The notes: generated by a model not told the origin, from the sequence alone. DNA of 46,210 nucleotides from Zygnema cylindricum (GCA_037447655.1 JBBHKE010001135.1:63898-110107); one strand, 5' to 3'. Shown: positions 9,847 to 20,819, numbered from the stretch's first letter. Translations and numbers: made by a program.

Positions 9847-10227
9847 AGCAGTAAGCAACAAAAGGTGGTTGCTCAGTCTACTATGGAGGCTGAGTATATG
9901 GTGTCTTGTTCTGCTGTGAAAGAACTAATGTGGGTGAAGTCATTATTGCAAGAACTGGGATATATAAAGGAGGGAGTGCATGAAATCTTTTGCGATAATC
10001 AAGCTGCAATCGCAATCGCAGCCAATCCAAAACATCATTTCAAAGCAAAACATATGGACATAAGATTAAGCTTCGTAAGAGAAAAAGTTGAAAATATAAT
10101 TTTAAATCTTGTGTATAGACCTGATGAAGAAATGGTGGCTGACATGATGACCAAACCTGTGCCCTCTCCTAAATTAAAATATTGTCGGGAGAAATGCGGG
10201 TTAAAAGAAAAATTAAAATTTGACTAG
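9847..10227 (+). pseudogene. Copia-1 RNase H C-terminus beyond the stop
   Basis: This continues the polyprotein in the same frame after the TAG. It carries SSKQQK, AQSTMEAEYM (catalytic Glu), FCDNQAA (catalytic Asp), HFKAKHMDIR and the MVADMMTKPVPSP tail typical of copia RNase H ends, and stops with TAG at 10225-10227. No methionine near its start suggests independent translation. Read-through or reversion of the TAG would be needed for a complete RNase H. Confidence 0.9.
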
Positions 10228-10240
10228 AAAATAAGGGGAG
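10228..10240 (+). promoter_or_regulatory. Copia-1 polypurine tract
   Basis: AAAATAAGGGGAG directly precedes the 3' LTR and would prime plus-strand DNA synthesis. The identical 13 bases precede the Copia-2 LTR at 29748-29760. Confidence 0.9.
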
Positions 10241-11280
10241 TGTTGAAATAAGTAGTTTTTAATATATTTTCTAGGTCTAAATTTATTAGAAAAGAAAAAG
10301 TAGGCAGCCTGCCTCTATCTCTTCTCTCTCTCTCGCCCCCATACTTGTTGTAGTCACTGAAGGAGAGAGAGAGAGAGCAATGGAGCCATGGCTGCCTCAA
10401 CTCCATAGGAAGGACTAAAGAGTGGCTTAAGCCACTCTCAACAAAAGGTTGAGTCCGGCAGGACTCGAACCCCCGACCGGCAGAGCGCGGCGTAGCCGTT
10501 AGCTCTAACCAGTCTGTCGTAGAAGTCCGTTAGGAGATATAGGGTTTCATTACTATTTAAACTATTGTAATGTACTAGATTCATTTAACTGAAACTCTTA
10601 ACGCCACGCATAGATACAGTTCTACAAAATACGAAGTACTGTACTTGTTTGAAATGGATATCGCGCATTTTGTTTCGACAGCGAAACAAATATCGCGCAA
10701 GTATTTATTACGGCCGAGATTGAATTTCGCGTCAAATCTAACGGCGCACATCATCGCCGAAATCCCGGAATGGTCATTTTGGCATTTAGTGACGTGGCAT
10801 GACCTGGCGCCACGTGGGAAGACATCATTCGGTCGCGGGAATTCCGAGGAACGTACGGACGAGTTGAAAGTGGACACGCGTCTACTTAATGGCCTTTCGT
10901 ACAGAGGCCGTACAGAAAGTACATCAGCAGTAGTACTTTCTTGTAATATACACTTTTTTGATTGGTTCGTACAGGCAGTAGATAGGAGCTGTGAGAGGGA
11001 AGTAGGAAAAACTAGGACTTAGGAAAATTTAGGTAGATAGTCATCTCTCTGAGAGTTTGTATAAATTGGCATCTTTGCCACCCTATAACTTATCGCCTGA
11101 TTGGCCTTTTTCAGTGATTCTTTTTTCTACGGACTCAGGGGAGTCCAGGCTACACACGGGTGCAGTCAAATTGTGAGTTTGCCTTCTAGGGAAGCAATGG
11201 TTGTGGCTTAAATTGGGTTAGTTAAATACTATCTAGAGGCTTCCTGTATTCTGTGGTCCAATGGAGGACACAGAATTGCA
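10241..11280 (+). repeat. Copia-1 3' LTR (full length)
   Basis: The 1040-bp LTR runs TG to CA and is followed by the GGGTT target duplication. It retains the 220-bp segment lost from the 5' LTR. Part of that segment (tctaggtctgaa...gccatggct) is also present in the Copia-2 LTR, so the full form is ancestral and the 5' LTR was deleted. The final 20 bases repeat the gag start codon and the first gag codons, which here run on into flanking Copia-3 DNA. Confidence 0.95.
10419..10515 (-). other. Hairpin-rich, tRNA-like segment in LTR
   Basis: A perfect 20-bp palindrome lies at 10419-10438, followed by short hairpins (CAAC/GTTG, GTCC/GGAC). On the minus strand GGTTCGAGTCC (10461-10471) matches the RNA polymerase III B-box, and TGGTTAGAGC, resembling a tRNA D-arm/A-box, lies about 35 bases upstream on that strand. 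The acceptor stem does not pair, so this is not a functional tRNA gene. It could be a tRNA-derived fragment. It falls mostly within the segment missing from the 5' LTR. Confidence 0.45.
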
Positions 11281-11285
11281 GGGTT
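11281..11285 (+). repeat. Copia-1 right target-site duplication
   Basis: GGGTT after the LTR end matches 5072-5076. Removing Copia-1 and one copy rejoins the Copia-3 pol region ('ggaggagggttccccctatgg'). Confidence 0.9.
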
Positions 11286-12320
11286 CCCCCTATGGCAATC
11301 ACTATGCGAAAATGTGTCGGGAGATCCGCAATTGTACACCGAAGCTTGTGAATTGTGCTATTCGGAAAAAAAATTGGAAAACGGCATGGGAGAAAGAGCT
11401 TCAACCGATAATTGATAATCGTACATTGGAGGAGGTAAGCCTACTTGAAGGGAAGAAGGCAAAAAACCCTAAGTGGGTATTTAAAACGAAAATTGGTGCA
11501 TTGGGTGAAATTGTGAAATACAATGCTCGGTTAGTGTGTAAAAGGTATCAACAACGAGAAGGAATTGATTGTATCAAAACATACGCACCGGTAGTGATAT
11601 TTGACTCATTGCGGATGATTATTGCTATTGATGGTGCCAGTAATAAGCACGTTCACTAGAAAGACGTTGAAAACTCGTATATAAATGGAGATTTAGAAGA
11701 ACATGTTTTTAGGAAGGTGGCGGAGGGAGTGATTTTGAAAAAGGAAAAAGGTATGGTGGTTGCGAAAGTCCTTGTATGGACTTAAACAGGCGACTAAGAC
11801 TTGGTTTTTGCGATTACATAAAGTTTTGATGTAGTTTGGATTTGTTCGTACTATTTATGACTTTGGTGTTTTTGTAAAAGGCGAAAGGGAGGACCTAATT
11901 ATTTTTTGTATACAAGAACGATTTTATAACGATATTTGACAACTTGGCGTGAATTGAGGAGTTGAAAGTATATTAACGCCTTGTTTTAAGGGGACAGATG
12001 TGAGTGACGCACGTTATATTCTTAGCGTTGAAGTTTTGAAGTTTTCTTCTGAAGATATTAAACTGTTGCAAACACAGTGTTGCAAAGAAGTGTTAACAAA
12101 GTTTCATATGTTGGATGGTAAACCGGTTTTGGCGTCGCTTGACCTAAAGTATAGTATCGCAAAGCTAAGGAGTAAATCGTCAATGTGCCTTATCGTGAGG
12201 TGTTTGGAATTTTGATGTACCTAAGTGTTGCCACGCGACTTGATATTTGAGCCGCAGTTTCAGTCATGAGCCGATTTTGTTAGGCTTCTACAAAAATTTA
12301 TTGAGAGGCCGTGAAAAGAG
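11286..12320 (+). pseudogene. Copia-3 reverse transcriptase remnant
   Basis: Copia-type RT resumes after the nested element. 'KKNWKTAWEKELQPIIDN', 'KWVFKTKIG', 'YNARLVCKRYQQREGIDCIK' and 'TYAPVV' lie in one frame to 11656. Decayed motifs follow: a 'VENSYINGDLEE' stretch matching the usual KTAFLNGDL, a 'SLYGLKQAT'-like region near 11770-11790, and 'YDFGVFVKGERED' near 11856-11890. The YVDD active site is not recognisable. From 11941 onward this segment is paralogous to 35632 onward. Confidence 0.8.
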
Positions 12321-12683
12321 TATTTAGATATCTTGAAGGTATTGTCTGAATCGGATTGGTGTTTCAATCCGGATTGGAGTCGTTGGATTTTGTTAGATTT
12401 TGTGATGCAGATTGGTGCGGCGACTTTGATACAGGGAAGTCAACATCTTGTTTTGTTTTTGTTTTTGGCGGAGCGGCAATTTCTTAGAGTTCACGCCTTC
12501 AACCAACAGTTGCAATTAGTTCAACCAAAGCTAAACATATGCCGGCGTGCCATACCTCCAAAGCTTTGATTTGGATTAAAGAAATGCTTGGCGATTGGGC
12601 ATCCCTATTGGTTTCTTGAAGATTTTTACTAAAAGTATGAGTCTGGTGGCGTTGGTTAAGAATCTTATCTTCTATACGAGGTC
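12321..12683 (+). pseudogene. Copia-3 RNase H remnant
   Basis: Across frames the segment carries 'FVFVFGG' (a decayed TSGYVFFLG-like motif), 'TVAISSTKAKHM' (usual TEAEY) and 'HTSKALIWIKEMLG'. The matching region of the second block (36190-36330) is better preserved, with 'KSTSGFAFVFGG' and 'AISSTEAEHMAACHTSKA'. It is interrupted at 12689 by a solo LTR and continues at 13195. Confidence 0.75.
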
Positions 12684-13194
12684 AAAACTGTTAGATTCAA
12701 TGTTGTAATCGGCTGTCGTGGCCTATCGCGCGGCCGTATTATTTGTCGTTTTGTCTTTGTGGGTGGTTTGGTGTCATTATGTCTTTTAGATCCTTTTGTA
12801 GATTCCTGGTCTCGCGTAGATTCGGTTTTGCGACGACCATGTTCAATTGTCGTTTGTTATGTACGGGTTTGTTTGGGTTGTACGTTTAGGTACATATTTT
12901 CGTTGTACTTTAGTTTTATGTTGTTTCGCGTATGGACGCGATTTGATTTGTAGGCGCTCAGTGCGCAACTTTATAGTTTGGTTTGTTTTGGTTGTTTGGT
13001 TGTGTAGCGTTACATTTTCAGTACTATATATTGCAGCTTAGTGGGAGGGAAAACTTAATCTTTTATGGGAGAAAATGTCCGTGAAATATATTGGCTTTTG
13101 TGGACAGCTTTCTCTTGTCTGAATGTTTTATTTTTTTTGAATGCTTCCGCTGTAATCTTGCACTCTGATTTTTGTGTAAGATCCTATCAAAAAC
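12684..13194 (+). mobile_element. Solo LTR with AAAAC target duplications
   Basis: A 501-bp LTR (12689-13189, TGTTAG...CTATCA) is bounded by AAAAC at 12684-12688 and 13190-13194. Its inner sequence and end (tgtaagatcctatca) resemble the Copia-3 LTR, so it is a related but distinct subfamily. The second block has the uninterrupted site (gaggtcaaaacacatcaggatt near 36460-36480). A solo LTR forms when the two LTRs of an inserted element recombine and the interior is lost. A 'ctatatattgcagc' stretch near 13025 could be a promoter element. Confidence 0.9.
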
Positions 13195-13313
13195 ACAATA
13201 GGATTCAGTGGCAGTTCGTACTTGATTTGATTGCCCCTAAAGAGATCGAAATTATATACGTATCTACATTGGAGGAAGTTGCGAATATGTTTACGAAAGG
13301 CAATGGCATATAA
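13195..13313 (+). pseudogene. Copia-3 pol C-terminus
   Basis: The frame 'QWQFVLDLIAPKEIEIIYVSTLEEVANMFTK' matches the conserved end of copia RNase H (the usual F-x-R-E-x-V ... YVPT-x-x-Q-x-AD-x-FTK) and ends at TAA. The counterpart at 36479-36590 lies in the second block. About 60 bp later a 'ttgaaaggg' purine stretch abuts the LTR. Confidence 0.8.
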
Positions 13314-13373
13314 CGTAATGTAGAGGCGGAGTCCAAAATTGAGGTTGATGTAGTGATTACACAATTGAAAGGG

Positions 13374-13825
13374 TGTTTGTTTGGTTCAAATGTATAATAG
13401 ACCGTTGCACAACTGAACGCTCACCCATTCAGTTCGGTCTTATTTTATAGGTGTTTTGTTTTGTGTCGTAGTCTCGTAGATAAGTTATGATTTGTTGGTT
13501 TTGCGTAGATTCTGTTTCGAGTCGATCAAGCCTAGTGGAATATGTTTGAATAGTACTTTTGTACTATGTTGTTTTGTGTGTAGATGTCGGTTTATTGGTG
13601 GGTGCTTAGTGCACATTTTATGTACAGTTTCGCTTGGTTTCGTTTGAGAAGTTATGTTACGATTGAAGAAGTTACATAGTAAGACATAGAGAGAGATTGA
13701 GCTAATCTGTTTGTAAAAAAATATCCATGGAATATATTGGCTTCCATGGAATACTCTCTTTAGCGTGATTTTATTCTTGCTTCCGCTTTGCCTTTGTACT
13801 TTTTCTTTTGTGTAATGATCCATCA
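13374..13825 (+). repeat. Copia-3 3' LTR
   Basis: Starts TGTTTGTTTGG after the purine stretch and ends 'gatccatca'. It is homologous to 1012-1448 and more similar to 36649-37092, the LTR of the duplicated block. A GA tract begins directly after it. Open frames on the minus strand through this LTR and the GA tract are artefacts. Confidence 0.85.
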
Positions 13826-14029
13826 AGAAGGAAAGGAAAAGGGAGAGGGAGAGGGAGAGGGAGAGGGAGAGAGAGAAAAAGAAGGAGAGGGATAAGGAGG
13901 GAGATGGAGCCAAAAAAGGCGAATGAGAGGGAGAGGGTGGGGGAGAGGTAGAGGGAGACAGAGATGCACAGAGAGAGGGAGGCGAAGAAGAAAGAGGAGT
14001 GGGAGAAGGAAAGGGAAAGGGAGAAATAG

Positions 14030-14083
<54 letters not shown>

Positions 14084-14702
14084 GAGGAAAAGGAGTACAG
14101 AATGGAGAGAGGACAGGTGAGGACAGGTGAAAAGAGACAGGATAGGTGGAGGAGAGGGAGGAGAGAGGAGAGAGAGGAGAGAGGGAGAATGTTAAGGAGG
14201 AGAGGAGGAGGAAGGGGAGGAGGAAGGGGAGGAGGAAGGGGAGGGCGAACAAAAAGGTAGCGGGTGATGGAGGGAGATAAAACGGGAGTGTGAGAGAGAG
14301 GGAGATGGAGAGGGAAAGGGAGAGGGGAGAAGGAAAGAAAAGGAATAGACAAATGGAGATGGGGGGGTAAGGAGAGATGGAGGAGCAGGGTAGGGAGTGA
14401 GAGGAGAGGGAGAGGAAGGGGAGAAGGAGTGGAAGAGGTAGAAGGAGAGGGAGAGGTAGAGGGAAAGATAGAGGGCGAAAGAGGAGGGTTGGAGAAAGAT
14501 GGGGAGGAGAGAGTTAGAGAGGGAGGGAGTGGTGAAGGATAGTGTAGTCGTGAAAGAGGTGGGGGAGATAGGAGAGGAGGACATTGGGAGGGGGAGAGAG
14601 AGGAGGGGCGAAAAGGAGGGCGTAGGACGAGAGAGGATAGAGAAGAGAGAGAGGGGAGATGGAGAGGTAGAGGGAGAGGGAGAGGGAGATGGAGAGGGAG
14701 CA
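13826..14702. repeat. GA-rich purine tract (block A)
   Basis: A roughly 880-bp purine tract containing a pure (GA)n core near 14030-14080. It aligns in order with 37093-37975, including islands such as 'gcaaaactgatgaattatct' at its end. Long Ser/Leu/Pro open frames on the minus strand are spurious. Confidence 0.9.
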
Positions 14703-15135
14703 AAACTGATGAATTATCTGTAAACGCAAAATAAAGAAGAAGAAAAAAAACAGAAGAAAAAAAAATAGCATGGTTTGAATACAATCAAAATATAAGGACT
14801 GCCGAACTTGCCTATGTATATCAATTCACTGTCCAAAAAAATAGAGTATGTGAAATAATTCACTTTCTTGATAAATAGTCAAAAGCGTATACTAGTTGCC
14901 GTCATTGATCACAAAATCACACAAATGTTTTTGACGTTTTATATGCCAATTCGACAAAATTTTGCAACGTAACTCTTAGAGCTTAAACTCCACGAACAAT
15001 TTATTTACAATAAAACCCTAATTAGTTAACTCGCTTTCGTTGTTGGTTCAACCGTTGTTGCGTACAAAACATCATTTTTCTGCAAGGTTGGTTACTTCCG
15101 TTGTTGATATAACAAATGTTGCATTCACAACACCG
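14703..15135. other. Intronic or intergenic DNA, no gene seen
   Basis: AT-rich sequence with a colinear counterpart at 37976-38404. It contains repeated 'ttgttgcgtacaaaac' and 'gttgatataacaaatgttgcattcacaac' phrases suggesting internal short repeats. No coding signal was found. Confidence 0.5.
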
Positions 15136-15420
15136 TTATTTGAAAGTATACTTGCTTTCATTGTTTGTGTAACCATTGTTACATACACATTTATATTTGT
15201 CTCCACTCCCACTATTTATGGTACAAACTCCTTTTCCCCCACAAGCTCCTCCGCTTTGCGTCGCATTACAAAATGGATTACATTCTTCCAAAGTCCTTTG
15301 TTCGTTAGAAAGACAATTGGAGGGAAGGAATTCGCCGAAGAAACAATTATCTATTAAATACTCACAGAATCTAGTATCTAGCACGTGGATTTTCCCAGAG
15401 AAATAGTTGCCAAAAATTTC
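15136..15420 (-). pseudogene. LRR-end plus EGF-like exon, degenerating copy A
   Basis: On the minus strand the exon reads 'FGNYFSGKI', the end of an LRR, then a Cys-rich segment with 'NCFFGEFLPSNC', 'LEECNPFCN', 'GGACGGKGVC' and 'KYKCVCNNGYT', ending at a stop. The C-x5-C-x-C spacing of the last part is EGF-like. The paralogue at 38405-38681 has a clean acceptor (acag/G); here the matching bases are acaa/G, so the original acceptor is lost. Extracellular LRR-EGF proteins are usually receptor-like; the ligand is unknown. Upstream exons of this copy lie beyond the Gypsy-1 insertion. Confidence 0.65.
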
Positions 15421-15711
15421 CTTGTCATTTTCAAGTCAAAATAACACAAATAAAATTATAAAAAAATAAAAAATAAAATAAATAAAATGCAACAATTACT
15501 TTTCGATGCAATATACAAATGAAGCTACTAACCATCAGTTACCACATCCGTTATTAATATATTCGAAAATTTAAAATCATTGTCAACTCGAATAATTATA
15601 AACTCAAATGATAATAACCTTTAATATTTGGCATATCGAGTTGAAGACATGCCCAAGAATAAAAATGAAGGATAAATCAAGAAAAAAACTGTAGGGACAA
15701 CAAAAGAGAAA

Positions 15712-15805
15712 GAAAAGGGGGAGGGAGAGGAGAGGGAGAGGGAGAGAAGAGGGAGCGGGAAAAGGAGAGGAGAGGGAGAGGGAGAGGGAGAGGGAGGGGA
15801 GAGGG
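15712..15805. repeat. GA tract, left flank of Gypsy-1
   Basis: A purine run that continues on the other side of Gypsy-1 at 26753-26953. The uninterrupted equivalent in the second block is 38966-39062, so the gypsy element entered a GA tract inside a receptor-gene intron. Confidence 0.85.
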
Positions 15806-17023
15806 TGTCATGCCGTATCACGTTGCCGCAGTTTAACCACATTTTAACCGCATTTTCATGGCATATAAACGGTCTGTAAAATTCACGCCACACTAATTTG
15901 TATTTTGGTATGTTTCGCTGGCGACAAGACCGTACAAATTATTGTTGACGTCCTGAAACCCGCGGACAGAATTGATTCTGTACGCGAAGTCGCCAGGTGA
16001 CGTAAAACTTGAGAACATTTTTAAGTTCGTACGCCTATTCGTTAGGCGCCGAAATTTACGCGAACAGGTTTGAGTTTCGTACGTTCGATTGGCGAACTGA
16101 AGCGCAAACCTAAAAGTATAGACCAGCGCAAATTCGAACGCGCATCGACGACCACAAAGGATGCAGAGGAACGGACGATTTAGATTCAGTCTCCACACGG
16201 CGACGCAATTGGTTAATTTCCAGTCGTGGACCCTTGGAGGTTGCACGCATTCACATGTAGCGTAGGAAGGGTTTTTATCCGTAGGCTTTAGATTTTGTAA
16301 CGTAAGGCAGACGATCCTGGTCGTTTATTGGCCAAAATCCAAACTAAGCGCAGACAACTACATAGAACGCATGTAGTCGTAGTAAGGTACATAGAACGCA
16401 TGCAATCGTAGTAAGGTAGACACTCAGCTGTAGACTTTGTACTTAGCAAATTTTAGGTGAATTCTGTGCTCACAATTTCAAGAGCACAATTTCAATAGCA
16501 CAGGAATTCTCATTTTGGAAGATTTGACCTAAACTTTGAGGATTTTTCTTGTGAAATTGTCAAGATAGTTTTAGTGACTATTTTTCTGGTCATTAAGCGT
16601 TCTGCTGCTTAGCTTTTGCTTTCATTTTCTGTAAACCTGCCCTACAAATTAATCTACGCGGCTCACGCCAAAGCCTAACCAGTTTCCCTTCACTTTTTCT
16701 CGCGTCCTATCAAGTGGATTGCTGCTCGGTCTTCTTTCTCAGGCTGTTGCTGAACCTTCTTTCTCACGCTGTTGCTGAACCTTGGATTGTGATTGGACAG
16801 TTTTGGGTTTGCTTGTGTGGTTTACTGCGTGAAAGTGGATTAGGGTTGGCTTTCCTCGTATGTTTTGTGTATGACTAAATCTGGTTATCTCAGATTTGCT
16901 TGCAGTTTGCTACAGTTTCAGTTTGTGTGTTGTTATATTGAGTTAAATCTTTATTTATTGAACTCCTGTTAGGAATATAAATTTACCAAGGAGCCTAGTG
17001 GCTATCCGTTGACTTAATATTCA
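15806..17023 (+). repeat. Gypsy-1 5' LTR
   Basis: Begins TGTCATGCC at the GA tract and aligns with 25410-26555 through 'cttaatat' at 17020; a CA end would be 17023. By eye the two copies differ at about 8% in the first 100 bases, so the insertion is old. This copy has three short tandem duplications absent from the 3' LTR: a 29-bp unit at 16359-16416, a 'caatttcaagagca' unit near 16470-16500, and a 'ctgttgctgaacct' unit near 16741-16781. No convincing primer site was found after it. Confidence 0.85.
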
Positions 17024-18150
17024 TGTGCTCTTGAAATTGTGGGTTTTTCTTCTATTTACTGCGATTTGACATTTTCAGTTCTGCTCTATTTTCTGCAATT
17101 TGAAATTGTCAGTTTTTCAAAGTTTCGTTATTCCTTGTGTCAATTCGTTTTTCTGTCTAGTTTTGTCAATTTGTATGTATCTTTAGATTTTGCCATAATT
17201 TATTTTCATTTCATTTGTTGTCTAGTTTGTTTTTGAGTTGTTGAATCTGAGATTGCTGAACTGTCCGGTATCGTTTTCTATTCTTTCTTCCTACCGGATT
17301 AACTCACTCAGAACACCTAGCAAACTTCAACAAAAAAAAAAAAAACTTAAAAAAAAAAAAAAAAAATAAAAAAAAAAAAAAAAACACCCCTAAGATATAT
17401 ATATATATATTAGGTTGCACGAATTATCACATAAAATTACCATTGCTTTATAGTCAGGCAGAGTGTGGCATAGTGCTAATACGCGAGCCCTAACAGGCTA
17501 CTAACGAAGTTGGTAATTGAGCTGTGGTGTCCGCTCGACAATTTGGAGTGGAGATAGTGGAGCTGATTCGTTTTTGGGAGCTCTGCAAAACTCCGGTTGG
17601 AGCGAACAAACGCTGTTCACCCTTGGCATTCACTAGATCGCTAAGAGTGGTTTGTAAGTTCACGATGCCTTACGGGTGCAAGCGCGTGTCAGGATAGTTG
17701 TTGATTGTTTAGAGGGTATGTGAGTGGATTAGGTTCAACTGGACCTAATTGTATTGAGCATTTTCACTGTCCACGCTTTCCATGCTTGCCATCTGGCCGT
17801 GAGTGGCCTTGTGTTTTTCTGGTTGTTTGTTTGGCGTGGAATTTTATTGTTAGATCTGGCCGTTGGTGGCCTTGGATAGAACTATTTTTTGCCTGTGGAG
17901 CTTTAGATTTGCACCTCCAGTTGCTTGTTTAGCAAGTTTCTGCCTTTATAGATCTGGCCCTTTGGCCTTGCCCACTCGTTTGCAGGGTAGAGGTTTCGGT
18001 AAAACTGGCCTCTTGACTAGATTTGGCCATCGTGGCCTTGTTAGAGACTGTTTGAGATTGTTGCCTACGTGTGTGGTATGGTTTAGCATTTGTTGCACCT
18101 CGTATTGGGCGTATCCATTAACGGATTAGCTTGTTATCTTAGTCATTTTT
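17024..18150 (+). other. Gypsy-1 leader, non-coding
   Basis: An untranslated leader of about 1.1 kb between LTR and gag. It contains A-rich runs (17327-17383), a short (TA)n at 17396-17411, and a stretch with repeated 'tctggccgt/ttggccttg' phrases (17790-18035). Several short ATG frames occur but none resembles a known protein. Confidence 0.6.
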
Positions 18151-19541
18151 ATGCCCACTGATTGGGAGAATCTTGACCACTCATACGGATCTACACGTAG
18201 TGGTGGAACTTTCCGTTCATCAAATTTCGATCAATCAAATTTATGAAATTCGGTTCCTTTGACGTTAAGTCCTTTAATCGAATCTAAAGCGTCTTCTACT
18301 CGTTCAGATCAAACCACTTTCTCATCTTTGTCATCCATTATTTCCACGCTATTTGTGGAAGAGGTTGATAACGAAAGGGAACCCGATTCAGATTTTCTTT
18401 CTTTTTGGTCTCCGTTAGCACCGATTCAGGCTTTGAATTTGACTAACTCGTCTCTTTTGATGGCCTCCACATCGCAGGGTACTCCCGGTAAACTTCAATT
18501 CTGCTTTTCCGAATGAAGGATACCATGAGTTTATCTCATTTTCGAATGCTATTCAACACCGAAATGCGAGATCTGGCTTTCCGTTATCAAGATAGATTTG
18601 ACATGCGTGTCGTTTTCTCCCTATCGGCCGTTACCTTCGCGTGTTCGCCTTTACTTTATATTCCCGCAAGTATGATGGCATACTTGCGATGACCGAATAT
18701 TCTCCACAGTTTGCTGGTATGCCTGAGGTAATAGGTCAAGCAGAAATTCCTTATCAAGCTGCTATTCCCGAGGTCTTAGATGCGCTTCGCAATGTTCTTT
18801 ACCCGGCGATGGTGGAGGTTCCCCACCAATATGCCATTGCAACCCGAACAGCCGTCTCGGCACGACTCGAGATGACTATTCCGTTACGAAACCCTCTCAC
18901 CATAAATTTAATTTGTTACAAGAGGAGTACCGCATGCAAAATCTTGACCTGGTTAAGGAATTAATGAATCTTGAGCGTAAATCGGGCGAAACTGCCCCCG
19001 CTTTACGAGCCCATATGGATACCTTGCGAGAAGCGTTACCCGATCTGATATCAGATGCCAAAGCTGTCAGAAGTTTGCTGGACAGTTTCCTTTCCAGTCA
19101 AAAAAATTTATTCAAAGCCATCTTACCTAAACATACGGTCTCAAATTTACGTTTGACCAAGCAGCTCAATACGCTGTAGAATATGAGATGACGAATTGTT
19201 GGTGGGAGGCCCACGATCGACCAAAAGCCCCTCAAAGAGAACTTAACCCTTTCAATTCACCAAATCCTGGTAACTTGGGGCCAAATAATCGGCCACCTAG
19301 GGTCCCAGCTATGGGAACCCCACCAAATCAACCATCCAATCGGATTTGTTTCCAATGTGGCAAGACCGGGCATGATGTTTGGATGTGCCCGGATAGATCT
19401 GCGACCTGTACACACTGCAAACAGACTGGCCACTTTGTGTATCGTTGTCACATCAAAAACCCTGAATTTTCATATCAAAATCAGATTCGAAATGGTGGCA
19501 TACCGGCTAGATCTGCCAAAGTAGTCCAACCTGTTAAATAG
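18151..19541 (+). pseudogene. Gypsy-1 gag with two CCHC knuckles
   Basis: The first plausible start is ATG at 18151 (MPTDWENL). The region is broken by several stops and frameshifts. The capsid-like part includes 'EFISFSNAI' near 18525 and a helical charged stretch (LVKELMNLERKSGETAPALR) near 18950. The C-terminal frame from 19188 ends with two zinc knuckles, CFQCGKTGHDVWMC and CTHCKQTGHFVYRC (about 19345-19450), both complete. Gag would assemble particles and bind RNA. The frame from 19188 matches that of the downstream protease, methyltransferase and RT, which argues for a single gag-pol polyprotein. Confidence 0.85.
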
Positions 19542-19652
19542 TCAGAGAAAAACTCTCCACCTAAAGTGTCTCGAAGAGAAAAAGAGAGAGAAGAAATGCA
19601 AACTCAAATGTCTGCTATGATCAAAGACTAATTTGCAGCCCTTAAGGCTCAA

Positions 19653-20520
19653 ATGAAACCGCATACTCACCTATCTGGTATGGCTCGTACAGTTGTCCAT
19701 CTTCCCACGCTAGCAGGTCGAGTTTTACGAGATTCAACCATTCAAAAGCGGGCAACCACGTTTGACAAGGGGACAGTTGATCACAATTGCGATAGTAAAC
19801 AATCTAACACACGTCCACCATTATCATTTTCCAAAGAAACCGCAACCAATTTGCCCGAAACAGCTTCCACCATCACGGCTGAAGCACTCACTATTCTTGA
19901 CCGCTCTATTCAGGACAACCATAGGGTTAAGGAAAGATTATGTATTTTGTCTACTATGATTTCCAATTCACCCAACCTAAAAACTACGGTCACATCCATC
20001 CCATTTGCAGTATTACAGGCTTTACAAATGAACCATAATCTTGACGCTCTTAGGCCTATCTCTACCGACGAGCGTATTTCACTTGACCCACACATCAATT
20101 TTCTTGATAATGGGAAGGGTGCATTTTTAGTCAATGGTGTCATACCGTCATTACCACTTATGGACACCAGTGCAAAACAAGTTATTTTGAGGTCATCTTT
20201 TGCACTGAAACTAGGTTTGACAGTTGATAAATTTTAGTCCACTTCCATACGTTTACTCACCTCAGCGAGAACAACGAAACCAGTTTTGGGCATTACGAAA
20301 GATCCACTTTGTTTTAGGTTTCAAAATGGTACAGAATCTGATTTTGCGGAAGTTCGTGCTCACGTATTGGTCACCAAATGTAGTGATTACGAGTGTTTAG
20401 TGGGGCGAGATGTGATTTTCAGAGAAGGAGGCGGCGTTGATATGTTCGATCAGACTCTTTCCTATCGTCCTACCAATTATCCGGAAAATAAAATCTGTCT
20501 CCCTCTAATTGCAGCACGCC
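19653..20520 (+). pseudogene. Gypsy-1 aspartic protease region
   Basis: The retropepsin signature is visible as LPLMDTSAKQVILRSSFA (Asp-Thr-Ser-Ala, near 20150-20200), and a second fold landmark as CLVGRDVIFREGGGVD near 20395-20440. A stop at 20235-20237 interrupts the frame. The enzyme would process the polyprotein. The segment before the motif (19653-20100) is a linker rich in Thr/Ser/Pro with no recognised domain. Confidence 0.8.
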
Positions 20521-20819
20521 AACCCACACCCGTTATGGCTCACACAGCCCAATCTGTCCCTGCTTATTCCGGAAATTTGGTGGGATTTGAAATTTTTCAT
20601 TCTCTTTCCGCAGAGGAAAATCTGCTTGACAGTCCTTTTTTGCCTGAACTTTTCAATAATCCAGGATTTATTATTGATTCTCGCGAGTTTGATCACATCT
20701 ACAAACACACACTTCAAATTCTTTTATCGCGGGTTCCACCTCCTCTTATTTTTGTATATCCTTCCATTTTTTTTCCCATTAATTGGAAACCAATTCAGGT
20801 CAAACCTCATCAAGATGGT

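Noticed and set aside
10449-10515. Minus-strand tRNA gene in the Copia-1 3' LTR
   Set aside because: B-box and D-arm-like sequences are present, but the acceptor stem does not pair and the T-stem has a mismatch; kept only as a tRNA-like segment.
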